Part shown: in pieces, positions 43,014 through 53,702 of the stretch
Layout: the number at the start of each line of letters is the position of its first letter
How positions within the stretch are numbered: position 1 is the first letter of the stretch
Assembly (NCBI GenBank): GCA_963662175.1
Contig: OY759216.1
Location: 52,965,087-53,029,086, forward strand
Reading direction: 5' to 3'
Origin: Aradus depressus
Taxonomy: Eukaryota > Arthropoda > Insecta > Hemiptera > Aradidae
Length of the DNA: 64,000 nt
Position numbers and translations under genes: made by a program
Notes under the pieces: model-generated
Seen by the model: the letters and a program-made list of their open reading frames with translations, nothing else
What the model was told of the DNA's origin: nothing
Databases searched by the model: none

Positions 43014-44825
43014 TGCGTAATAACTATCGTGATTATAAGAAAAATTGGTGAGTACGAGCTGGTCAGTATTAAGAAATAAAAATCGTATATAGGTTCCATA
43101 TCATAGGCAGTTTCTTATTGTTGTTGGGGCTAGGTGTATTACTGGAAACCCATTAATGATCGGCTCTTCTCGGATTTTATCGGCTCCTTTCGTTGCATGT
43201 AGGATGAAAAAAACTATAAATACGTTCTGTTTGGTCAGTAGTTATCTGTTTTCATTGTGAACGTGTTAACAACGTTGAGATAAATACAATCTGATCATTC
43301 ACTATTTATTGAACCGAAGTTGTCAACCCTGTTACAATAAATACGGTCTGTTTGGTGATTATTAGGCAGACTTCATTGATCTAGTAATCCACAGCAGGTT
43401 AGATACCATGGGGGTCAAACGAAACGCTCTCACTATAAAAAATAAAATAAAAATAATTAAACTTTTTGATGAAGGAGAAAAGGTTGGAGAAATATCGAAA
43501 CATTTCAAGATTCCTCAATCCACGATTTCTTCAATTTTAAAGAGACGAGAAACCATTTTTCAATTAGATACATTTGGTAAAAGACATATTAAACGAATTA
43601 GAACTAATGGTGATTATCCAATGGAACAAGATGAAACTGAGGATACACCCCCTCTTGCCTTCAACGGAGAGAATTACACACAACACACAGACTCTTCAGA
43701 GGACGATGTGGGTGAACACTCCAGTTCATCACAACAGCAAACGGACTCTTCACAGCATGATTCGGGTGAAGACGGAAGTGAACGAATTCATTCAACAGAA
43801 CACCGACGAGTAGTATATGGTGATAAAAAACCAACAAAAAAGTTCAACCTTCCTAAACCCGTAAAAGGCTTAATACCTCTTTCTAAGGAAAATATGACGT
43901 TTTTACGTTTGGTCGGGTATAAAGTTCTGTCATCAACGTATAGATGTTAGATTTGGATAGTTCAAAGAGGGGTTCGGATATCATTCTCATTACCGAAACC
44001 ATCGGGGGTATAGATGGAATAAGAAATTCTGTAGACATGAAAACACTCTATCTATTTAAAAGGTAGATTTTTTCAAGGAGAATGAGCAACGACAGTTGCA
44101 ACATTCTAAAAGTGGTTTTTGTTCAATTCCAGTGCTTCCAGGGTAATAACTCGGACTATATTTTGAAGGATATATCAATAATGGGCATTAACTTTATTGG
44201 GAATAGGTACACAGCATATCACAAACGAAAAGATTATTAGAAAGAATCAAATCGAATGCTGTAAGGTTGAAGGCTTGGAGAGGCTATAAACGCACGCAGG
44301 TCGTATGAGTGAAGGTTTGGAGAGGATATAGACGCCCGCAGACCAGTGTGATCACCAGCAGTTCTAAATGTTGAAAACACTGATTTGAGGAAAAGTAGGA
44401 GAGTACAATCGTGTTAATATGCCTGTATTTTTGATTTGCAGGAAAGGGCCTTGCCCCTTTTTATTCATGCTTTGTATCCAAAAGTATATATATATATTTC
44501 AGTTTTCATTTGTCTATATGCTTATATCATCTCTTTGTGAGAGCGGTTCTAAATCTGCTGGGTAAGTTTCGTTCTTGAGCAGTGTCTACGTGTACCCCCA
44601 AAATCCTGTTTCTTTGAACCAAATTCAACTCAGTCAAATCGATTCAAATCAAGTATTATACCAGTATATTTATACAGTATAATATAGGGGTTTCCAGCAA
44701 TACACCTAGCCCCAACAACAATAAGAAACTGCCTATGACATGGAACCTATATACGATTTTTATTTCTTAATACTGACCAGCTTGTACTCACCAATTTTTC
44801 TTATAATCACGATAGTTATTACGCA
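43014..44825. mobile_element. 1.8-kb TIR element in the palindrome spacer
   Basis: Inverted ends of about 138 bp (43014-43151 and 44688-44825) begin tgcgtaataactatcgtgat and enclose 1.54 kb with one ORF. The ends are nearly identical, which suggests a recent copy. The flanking 14 bases on the left are the mirror of the element's end, making a hairpin (43002-43031). I do not recognise the family. Confidence 0.82.
43408..43950 (+). CDS. HTH (pipsqueak/CENP-B N-type) protein, 180 residues
   Basis: Residues 1-55 (MGVKRNALTIKNKIKIIKLF ... GEISKHFKIPQSTISSILKR) form the pogo/CENP-B-type N-terminal helix-turn-helix. In full pogo/Tigger proteins this binds the terminal repeats. Residues 60-140 are acidic and rich in Ser, Asp, Gln and His. 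The last part is basic and ends at a stop at 43948-43950. No DDE catalytic domain follows in any frame that I can recognise. It is therefore either a truncated transposase or a stand-alone DNA-binding protein of a non-autonomous element. Upstream, 43014-43407 is element end and leader. Confidence 0.8.
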   Translation: MGVKRNALTIKNKIKIIKLFDEGEKVGEISKHFKIPQSTISSILKRRETIFQLDTFGKRHIKRIRTNGDYPMEQDETEDTPPLAFNGENYTQHTDSSEDDVGEHSSSSQQQTDSSQHDSGEDGSERIHSTEHRRVVYGDKKPTKKFNLPKPVKGLIPLSKENMTFLRLVGYKVLSSTYRC

Positions 44826-45049
44826 GTCACATTCATCACAAAAAATGTTCCTGAATATGCTACAAAATTTTCATAATTTACGTAAATTTTCGAAAATGTA
44901 AATAAATATTAATCGCATAAAATATGAAATAATATGACTAAATAAAAAATAAATATATGAAAGGATGTAAGATTAGTATAGGACTTTAAGAAAAAACAGT
45001 TGAGTGGAGTAGGCGTTGTATGTGAGGAAAAAAAACCTGTGACAAATAA
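44826..45049. other. Unpaired spacer of the palindrome
   Basis: 224 bp of AT-rich DNA present only on the right side of the inner element, not mirrored at left. Confidence 0.7.
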
Positions 45050-48000
45050 TGAAAAAAGAAATATACTAAAATATTAAATAATCCCGGGTTTTGTGGCTAA
45101 GAAGATGAATCGGTAAAATAACTGTTGTATTGGGTCATCGTAAGTGTTTTGGCTCTCAATACCATATATGCGGGGAAGGAGGGCTGAATTGTGGGGTCCA
45201 TGAGATGTGGGTGAGGATGGAACAATAATACTATATGGGTTCTCAAATACCGGTGGGAACTGTGATGTATATTAGACGAAGAGCTTGGGACTTGAAAAAT
45301 AAATACAATGTAGTATGGGTGTGAGGGCTGCGTTATAATATTAATTGAGAAACGGTTGAGTGTTAGTTGTAGAAAAATGTCGGGGGAACTATAGAAAATA
45401 TATTATATATATATGCATGTAGGAGATTGGTGATAGCACCTATAGAAAACCCTATGTATGGTGCATGACTGAGAAATAAAAGTTTAGATTGATAGGAATG
45501 GTGTTCGGGTTGGGGTTATTTTAGAGTTTAAGATATACTATAGAGGGGAACCAGGGAAAGAATTTAGCTGAGGAAGTATATAGAAGAGTGGTGGGGTTTT
45601 TAAAAAGTGTCCGAGCGACTTCTAAGTTTTTTTAGATTTGGGGAAGTTGCAGTTGAGTGATGTTTATAGGGATAGGTCAACAATTCCGTATTTTTGTGAA
45701 GTGTTGTGTCGTGACGATATATGGATCTCTCGGAAGGATTCTATTGTAGGAAATATACATAGTCTCTGATTTGTAGAAAAGTACATCACAGCTAATCTCT
45801 GATAATGAAATGTTACACAAGGCCGCCTACCCATTCAAAAAATATTAGTATCTCTACTATAAATAATTATCCGGCTCAGTGGGTAAAGTTTTCAATGACT
45901 TCTTCTTAGGATAGCTATATAAGAAGAGTTCCTATTGTATTGGACACACCTTATATGTACGTTGGGGCTGTGTTATAAAATAGTTCTTTAACTGATCTCG
46001 TTGGTGATGAAGGGGTCTAGAGCCTTCATCAGTATGAAATCTTAGGAAAAATACTTGAATATGAAATTAACCCCGGCTTTTGCAGTTATAAAGATGGGTT
46101 GACAGGTACCAACACAGCAGGGGTCCTAGAATAGAGTTCTATTGGTGCTCAGATGTGTGGGAGTGGGTTCTGAATATATCCGGAGTAGTGTTGTGCAGGG
46201 GGATGATTTAAGTTCCCGCTAGATTGTAGGTTATTAGTCGTAAAAATAGTGATGGTAAAATAATATTGGAAACGCGAATCTAAATATCGACGAGAACCGT
46301 GGGGGTGTTGACCTGGCGGTTTAGGTAGGGAGTAGCATTTAAATTTGATTTTCTGCATGTGATGCAAGTGTGGAGGTATGTCTGAGTGAGAGGTGGGATA
46401 GAAGTGGTTTGAATGAGAAAGAAATGTTGACGGGGCAGTAGTCTACACTTGTAGGGTTCTAACTTGATATGATGTTGGGGAAGTAGAAGTGGAGAGCAGA
46501 ATATTGGGATGGATTGGTCGTTGTCAGAATTGTGCGGGGGTTTGAGAAGGTTAGGAGAGCAATTACAGTAGAGGACGGTTGGTGGAAGGAAAAAGAAATT
46601 GTTTTGACCGCTTTAAACGAGGATTGGAATACAGTAGAGGTGCTTAGTAAGTTAAGTGCTGGAGATGAGAAGTAGTATGTAACATAACGTAAGTTGAATA
46701 TACTGCATGTTAGCCTAAGAATGTATCCATGGAAAGGTACATCTAGATCTAAAGATTACTCCGCATGTATGGGCGGGTATGTATAAGTAAAAGGTCTTAG
46801 AAGTTGAGAACAGAAAATTGGTAAGGACAAGTTGAGAAAAAACAATTAGACGATTGATGTGAGGAATTAGAAGTGAGTCATAAAAATTAGGAGAAAGACC
46901 TGAGGATTAGGTGTGGATTGCAAAGTCTCTGCCGGATTGGAAGAAGTACAATAGGTCTGAGGAAGTAGAACTATTATAATTAAAGATTATGTTTTAGAAT
47001 AATTGATGTGGGTAAGTTTGACTGATTCAGAGGGAAAGGCTAATGGACGTAGAATGTAGGTTTATGTATGGGTAGACCGGGTTATGATGAAAATGTCAGA
47101 CGATCTAGAGAGGTTGTAGGTGTTGAACAGGGGCGAAGCATGATGGTGCTAAGAGTAGTGGACTATGATGAAAATTGCTTGGATGTGTGTCTGAGTAAAA
47201 GGTTTAAAGGGAGAATTAGGTGGGGAAGTATAAGTGAGAAAATTGAGGTGGATTGGCTACGCCGCTATACTGAAGATAGAGAGTAGTGAATCGGAGGGAG
47301 AGCGGGGGTATTGAGATGGGGAAGCACATTGGATGTGTTAATTGACGTGGGGATGTAAGATTAAATCATGAAATAAAAATTGGTGAAGTATGCCTGCAAC
47401 AACAGGTCTCGACATGTTTGAACATGTATAATGCATGCAAAAACCATTTCAAGGTCTAGGATGTCTTCAGATTGGAGAAAATGCAAAATTACTAATAAAT
47501 GATTGTTGAAACAAAAATAACAAGAATTCACAAATAACACCAAAGGACAGCGTGCTCGGAATTGAAGATAAATGCTTTTTTTCTCACATATTACTCTAAT
47601 CGGACAACATACTCAATATGACGAGTTTTGAATTATATTTTTAAATGCAATACTTTTCAAGGCACCGAAGGACGGCATGCTCAAAAGTGTAGGTAGGCGA
47701 TTTTTCCATCATATTACTCCAGTTTAAAATAATACTGAATACAATGATGATGATGATCATGCTAGGACATGATAAGGTTCGAATGCAAGGTTCGACATGC
47801 TTGATCACGCAAGTGCCTGTTCAAGGTCACGAAATCAGACTTAAAAAAAAATATCAAAATTGTTACTTGATATCTGAAAATGTATGACGAACGTTATATA
47901 CCTAGAGTTCGAATCCCGTCCGGTATTACTTTTTTTTTCTTAAGTTGATTTAATATCAATAATAATTTGATTTCTAGACGCTAGTAGGCTAATTGAAAAA

Positions 48001-48556
48001 AATTTAGGGGTAGGGTAAAAATTTAAAGTAGGGTTTAGAGGGGGAGCGGAAACTTATTGAGGTGTAGAGGGAGAGCGGAAACTTATTGAGGTGGGGAAGT
48101 ACGATGGAGGTGATTCAAAGGGGAGAGTGGAAACTTATTGAGATGGGGATGTACGATGTTGGGTGATTCAAAAGGGAGAGTGGAAACTTATTGGGGTGGG
48201 GAAGTACGATGGTAGGTGATTCAAAGGGGGGAGCGGAAACTTATTGGGGTTTTGAGGGAGAGCGGAAACTTATCGAGATGGGGATGTACAATGGTGGGTG
48301 ATTCAAAGGGGGGAGGGGAGATTTGAGCTGGGGATGTACGACGGTGGGAGTAGGAGGATCAGAATTGAGGAGCAGAATTGAGGTGGAGGTGGAAAGATGT
48401 GTCTGTGGAGCAGATGAAGTGTGGAACAGATGTGGTGGTGGAGCAGAATTGAGGTGGAGGTGGAGGTGGTGGAGCAGGCGGTGGTGGTGGTGGTGGAGCA
48501 GATGAAGTGTGGAGCAGATGTGGTGGTGGTGGATCTGGGTGGTGGTGGCGCCAGAA
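45050..48556. repeat. Right arm of the palindrome
   Basis: Purine-rich mirror of the left arm and free of the LINE. It differs by a 75-bp deletion (relative to 35586-35660) at about 47908 and by extra copies of the ggaaacttattgaggtgggg unit (48040-48300). It ends in GGT repeats at 48426-48556. Confidence 0.88.
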
Positions 48557-48574
48557 CCGGCCTTTATACACTAC

Positions 48575-48725
48575 TGTCCAGCGATGCTAAGTATTCACTA
48601 GCTGTGGTCACAAGCGTTCTTAAGTACGCACTGGCTAGGATGTCCAGCGTTGCTAAGTATTCACTAGCTGTGGTTTCCGCCGTTGAAAGGCGCATACTAG
48701 CTGTGGTGCCCAGGGGTCCTAAAAA
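48575..48725 (+). repeat. 33/66-bp minisatellite, right block
   Basis: Same orientation as the left blocks: tattcactagctgtggt..., gtccagcgttgctaagtatt. More diverged. The palindrome thus looks inserted in one array. Confidence 0.82.
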
Positions 48726-48729
48726 CTTT

Positions 48730-48900
48730 CTAGCGTTACTATAGCTGAAGGACTATAAGCCTTATTCCGTATAAAATTATAACATCATGAATGTACTGCC
48801 GAATAAAATTGAATAGACTTATAGGAGATATTGGGAGAAAAAAGTTCCCCCGGGCAACGCCGGGTATTACTGCTATAATAATAATAATTTAAAAAATATA
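48730..48900. repeat. Repeat end with cccgggcaacgccgggt
   Basis: AT-rich stretch ending in ccccgggcaacgccgggtat, also seen at 20010-20030. Family not assigned. Confidence 0.45.
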
Positions 48901-48949
48901 TATATATATACGTTTTTCTATATGTTTGATTGTTTCAAAATATCTTGGC

Positions 48950-49335
48950 TATAAATGTTAATTTACGTCACCAATAAATTACTCCATGAAGACCTAAACA
49001 TCCAGACCGTTCAAGAACTCGTCCAATCCCGATTCTTAAATTTCCACAATAAACTTTCATTCCATCCTAACCCATTTGCACAAGTCCTATCCTCTCAATC
49101 CCATCCTGACCATCCTCCACGCCGTCTGAATAGGAGGTGGCCTCGAGATCTTCTAAGGGAAAACTAACCATTGTACTAGTTTCTAGGGAGTGTCAGCGCT
49201 GGCTGACCTCTCCCAACATGTGGCATAAACACTTAAGCTTAGAGTTAACATATTTGCTCATTATATAGATATAGATTGCAAATAAAGAATAGAAAAAAAA
49301 AAAATAATAAAAAAAAATAAATAAATAAATGTTGT
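48950..49335 (+). mobile_element. 5'-truncated Jockey-type LINE
   Basis: 48955-49167 encodes about 70 residues homologous to the ORF2 C-terminus (VTNKLLHEDLNIQTVQELVQ ... RRLNRRWPRDLLREN). A 3' UTR and an A-rich tail (49280-49335) follow. It is related to, but clearly diverged from, the full-length copy at 36512-40935. Confidence 0.9.
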
Positions 49336-49344
49336 TCCGTTGGA

Positions 49345-49395
49345 AAGTTAAAGTATTGAGTATAACTGGGGAAGTATAAAAGTACATAATTGGTT
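49345..49395. repeat. Repeat family R, 3' end fragment
   Basis: gagtataactggggaagtat matches the R end only. Confidence 0.4.
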
Positions 49396-49462
49396 CGATA
49401 GGAAAAGATTCATGGGAAATTGACAGGGGCGTAGCCAGGACTTTGTGCAGGGGGAGGGTCGC

Positions 49463-50015
49463 CCCCACTCTTCGCCCGGTTTGCAGGCTGAGATCTCCAT
49501 GAATCTACTCCCAATTGATTTTAAGTAAAACGCAACTTTCAAAGACCAATATCTCGAAAACTATTGCTCGTACAAGAAAACTAAAAATACCGGGAAACCT
49601 TGTTTCTTTGTGAAAAATCTGAAAATCGTAATTAAAAATTTGTAAAAATTACATTTTTTTACGATTAAATTTCACTGAGGTGTGTGTTGTGTGAATGTTT
49701 AAGCCTATTTCTGAAACGTGTTCTTTTACCCTATTTTTAAATTGTTTCCCAGTTTGACTTACATAAACAAAATTACAAAAACTACATTTTAGATAGTAAA
49801 CCCCACTTTTTTCTTTAGTGCTGTTGAGATGTTTGTGCAATGTATGATTTGTTCTGGAACCTACCCATTAATGTTCTTTTAAATAAACATTCGTTTTTCT
49901 TTATTTTCTATTAAGTGTTTCAAAATATCTCGACCCCCACTTCTCGCCCGGTTTTCGGGCTGAGATCTCTAAGAATCCATTCCCAATTGATTTTGTATAA
50001 AACGCAACATTATCT
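49463..50015. repeat. Direct repeat pair around the PLE fragment
   Basis: cgcccggtttgcaggctgag ... cccaattgattttaagtaaa and cgcccggttttcgggctgag ... cccaattgattttgtataaa, about 85 bp each. The left copy is joined to ggggcgtagccaggactttg, a common insect repeat end. Confidence 0.65.
49649..49910 (-). pseudogene. Penelope-like GIY-YIG fragment
   Basis: Reads KSGVYYLKCSFCNFVYVSQT then GKQFKNRVKEHVSEIGLNIH, the start of a Penelope-type GIY-YIG domain. It diverges from the copy at 10246-11334 and is truncated on both sides. It is bracketed by a direct repeat (49463-49550 and 49930-50015). Confidence 0.85.
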
Positions 50016-50114
50016 TTATCAACCATACCTTTTGTTCAAATCCTATTCAATTCTTCGACAGTACGTTCATGATGTTATAATTTCCAATTATTCATATGGA
50101 ATATGGCTTATTGT

Positions 50115-50810
50115 CCTTCAACGGCGGACTCCTTTGCAACGGCGGACTTCACAGCTAGTACGTAGTTAGGAACGCTGTGCATCTCAGCTAGTATGAGCCT
50201 TGCCACGGTGGACCCCACAGCTAGTAAGTGCCTTGCAACTGCCGATCTAACAGCTAGTACGTAGTTAGGACCACTGAGCATAACAGCCAGTATTTGTCTT
50301 GCAACGGCGGACACCACTGCTAGTACGTAGTTAGGAACGCTGGGCATCACAGCTAGTAAGTGCCTTGCGACGGCGGACCCCACAGCTAATACTTAGTTAG
50401 GAACGCTGGGCACTACAGCTAGTAAGTGCCTTACATCACCAGACCCCACTGCTAGTACGTAGTTAGGCACGCTGGGCGTCACAGCTAGTAAGTGTCTTGC
50501 AACAGCGGACCCTTCAGCTGGTACGTAATTAGGAACGCTGGGCATCACAGCCAGTATGTGCCTTGCAATGGCCGACCCCACAGCTAGTAGGTAGTTAGGA
50601 ACGCTGAGCGCTACAGATAGTAAGTGACTTACAACAGCGGACCCCACAGCAAGTACGTAATTAGGAACGTTGGGCACTACAGCTAGTAAGAGTCTTGCAC
50701 CGGCGGACCCTTCAGCTGGACGTAGTTAAGACAACTGGGCAGCACAGCTTATATGTGCTTTGCAGCGGCGGACCCCACAGCTAGTACGTATTTAGGACCA
50801 TTGGGCATCA
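50115..50810 (-). repeat. 66-bp minisatellite (two 33-bp half-units), about 10 copies
   Basis: On the minus strand the unit is tactagctgtggggtccgct + gttgcaaggcact, followed by tactagctgtgatgcccagc + gttcctaactacg. The 66-bp spacing is regular (50165, 50264, 50330, 50397, 50463, 50529, 50595, 50661). The period keeps a frame open with 22-residue repeats such as GSAVARHLLAVMPSVPNYVL. Most likely non-coding. Confidence 0.93.
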
Positions 50811-50814
50811 CAGG

Positions 50815-50842
50815 GGGGGGGGGGGGGGGGGGGGGGGAGGGA
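50815..50842. repeat. Poly(G) tract
   Basis: About 23 G, marking the end of the minisatellite. Confidence 0.9.
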
Positions 50843-50867
50843 GGTGTTAAATAAAACCTACTCGAGT

Positions 50868-51041
50868 CCTACGACTTCTTTAACGAGTACCTGACATCGT
50901 ACAGGCTCGAAACCATCGCTTAACGTCCCATCCGAAGAACGGCGTGCTTAAGTTTATCTTACCTGCCAGATAAAATAAACTAAATGCCTCGGCCGGGTTA
51001 CCACTAAGCACGCATACCACTCAGCTACCGGCGCCCTCCCA
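50868..51041 (-). mobile_element. SINE family A, copy 4 (tail missing)
   Basis: Reverse copy with core (gagtacctgacatcgtacag) and head (ctcagctaccggcgccctcc); the 3' tail is absent because the poly(G) tract abuts it. Confidence 0.85.
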
Positions 51042-51690
51042 ATCTGTTTGATATTAAATATATTTGATTGCTACATTGATCAGATTACCAGGACAAGATT
51101 ACCAGAGAAATGGAAAACACGAAGAATCTAAGGATTTGTGTATAATGCTATGTCCATTATGCAGTGAATAGATTAACCTATTGTCCTCCAGATATGCGCA
51201 AAGTATGACTGTACTTGAAAAAAGATATGCACGACAAAGTAGTTTCACCATCATCACCAGCTTGTCCACCAACAATATTACCTACCTTATCAACCATGAC
51301 TTCCTCAATTTATTTATTTATTTTTTCCAATCTAATAAATTTTTTGCTTTGTTTCAGTTATGCCGTCGTGCTTTCCTGAGACGTCTGTATTCAGTGCGGA
51401 AAGTTACAGGAGCTCCCCAGCAATGAATATTTCAGCGATTTGGAATACACCGTCTTCCTGCGAGTTAAGAAGACAACTTCCCCATAGATTCAAAGTCGAT
51501 CTAATGGGTTGTCCGGAAATAAATGAAGGTTTTCATGTTTGCATTAAATCACCTCTCTATATAATAAACTGTTTACGTTTGACGGATTATTTCTTTGTAT
51601 GGTTGTAAACAATTATTAATCCTCTTCCAAACAAAAATGTTTGTTTACCTCTGTAGAATTTCACTGCTTGGAAATAATCCAGTTTGTACT
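51042..51690. other. Unassigned intergenic DNA
   Basis: Small open frames (51181-51426, 51360-51608) show no recognised domain. Confidence 0.4.
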
Positions 51691-51693
51691 AAG

Positions 51694-52115
51694 ATGCCAA
51701 AGCGTGATTTTCGCCTAATTTCTTTTTACGAGTTTAAACTCGGTCGGAACGGGGCCCAAACAGCCAGAAACATTAACGAAAATGTTTCGGGAGGGGATTT
51801 CAGCCTTGAATACAAGGAAGGTCGTGGAAGGACTCATTCCCTTGATGAAGATGTCCTGCGAGCTGTTGTCGAAGAAAACCCCAGAACAACTGTTCGAGAA
51901 CTTGCGGAGAATGTCTAGTCAACTAATCGACCGTCGCTGACCACCTCAAGACGATCGGAAAGGTAAAAAAGCTCGAAACTTGGGTACCTCATGCATTAAC
52001 CGACCGCCAAAAAAAATCTCCGTTATGAAGTTTGCACTGCACTTAGCCGAAACAGAAACGAACCTTTTCTAACCAGAATAGTCACTTGTGATGAAAAGTG
52101 GATTCTCTAAGACAC
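51694..52115 (+). pseudogene. mariner transposase N-terminal fragment
   Basis: Reads MPKRDFRLISFYEFKLGRNG, then GRTHSLDEDVLRAVVEENPR and TTVRELAENV, the paired HTH region of mariner (Mos1/SETMAR-like) transposases. Frameshifts follow, then remnants of the linker (GKVKKLETWVPHALT) and the first catalytic block (VTCDEKWIL). It breaks off there. Confidence 0.88.
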
Positions 52116-53478
52116 GGGCATTTAAATTAATATTTTTTTTCAATATTTTATTAATTACGGGTCCTCATTAATGTCGTGTACGTAATTTGTTTTTTTAAAA
52201 ATTGCACTTATTTATAAAGAAATTTATAATATTTATAAAAGAATCTACAGGCCTTTGGGCGCTGGAGACGAGGGAAAGACATTCGGAACAAAAAGGGTGT
52301 CTCAATGCAATCAACGTTTTTATTATTTTTATTTCAATTTAATCATATTTATAAAAAGTACAGTATTATCTATCTACAAAAAAAAAAAAAAAAAAAAAAA
52401 AAAAGAATGAAAATCAAAAGTAGAGTGAACATGCAGTCCCAAGTTGCATTTGTTTTATTGTTGGCTTCTGGTTTAGTGTATGGTTTTTCTGTTTTTTTTG
52501 TTGGCCATAGACATTGCTCTCATCTACTATACTATGGTTTCTTGAGAAGCTTTTTTCGTGCCACTCAATACAATGTCAAGTGTAGTTGGTATGTAAAGTT
52601 CCTTTGATTTTTATCTCCATTCCCAATACGGTTACTAAATTTTTTTTCATCTTCCAACCATTGTGTCAATTGATTTTTTTGCGTTTTTTGTTTTAGCTTC
52701 ATTTTTGCCTTTTATTGGTTCGATTTATTTCCCTTTGCCCTGAACCTGATCTTCTGTTTTAGGCCCTTTCCTATTTACATTCCTAACTTCTCCTATCCTT
52801 TCTTTCTTCTTCCACTATAACTTCCCCTTTGTCATACTTTTTTATCACTTCTCCTTCTGACCTTGGCATATTACCCGGAATGTGGAGCATATCATATTTG
52901 TTTTCACCCCCGCTTTCTTCGTCTGTTTCACGCAAGTCTACTGTCGAGAGTGACTTCTATACATCCAATTCCTCACTGGCTTCAATACAGCCCAGATTAT
53001 CATGCAGGGACACATATATCAATTCTCCTGTCTTACTTGTTTCACATTACAAAAATTTTTTTTTTTTTTATTTTTTTGTGACATGTTAAGGTTTCTACTA
53101 TGAGATCATCGCCTACTAACAGAGGTCTTTTCGCAATGAATGAAAAAAATACATCCAGTAGTTTCACTTTCCATAAAAAGATTTATGTTACATATAAATA
53201 AAAAAGTTTAGAACAAAATTTGGGCTGATTAAGAATTCTTCTCAGTTCACCTTCTGAAGGACCTCCCTTGTATACCAATTGTTGATATGTCCGCACCCCC
53301 CGTACATTTATTAAGATGATGGATTAATGTTAAACAAAAAAACTGTGACTCCCATTAGTACTTTCATAATTATGTGTAAACATCTTGTGTGTTCATTGGA
53401 AAAGAAGGAAGGAATGATATTTCAGTAGCAAAATGTTTAATATAACAATATTTTATTTGTTCAATTCATTTTTGGTAA
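52116..53478. other. Unassigned intergenic DNA
   Basis: Contains a 26-base A run (52379-52404) and many T runs; no domain or repeat family recognised. Confidence 0.4.
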
Positions 53479-53479
53479 C

Positions 53480-53702
53480 AATCAGCGGATCTTTTCTGTT
53501 ATGTGTCAGGGATTCTGAAAAATTTTCTACCGAAACCACTTATTCTTTGTAAATCCACTTGATGTATCCGAAGAAATACAATGTTGACCCTCCCGTCGGT
53601 CCTTTTACTGTAACAGTCCACATTCTCCTCATATAAGAGAAACATATAGTTCAAATGGAAAATGTTTTAGAATCCCTGACACATAACCGAAAAGATCAGC
53701 TT
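53480..53702. mobile_element. MITE-like foldback element
   Basis: Inverted ends of about 45 bp: atcttttctgttatgtgtca + gggattct (53489-53515) against agaatccctgacacataacc + gaaaagat (53669-53697). The centre is about 140 bp and the family unknown. Confidence 0.7.

Larger units (their letters stand above)
35080..48556. repeat. Giant palindrome (two 3.5-kb inverted arms)
   Basis: The left arm is 35080-36511 plus 40947-43001; the right arm is 45050-48556. Lengths are about 3487 and 3507 bp once the LINE is removed. Outer ends are ttctggcgccaccaccacc and its complement. Arm inner ends are gtatatttcttttttcat and its complement. The arms match almost base for base along their length, including non-coding parts. 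No transposase of its own was recognised. Confidence 0.92.

Noticed and set aside
50108..50677. Open frames of 91 and 94 codons with LLAV/YVLAV repeats as genes
   Set aside because: They arise because the 66-bp satellite period is divisible by 3; there is no start context, domain or splice support.
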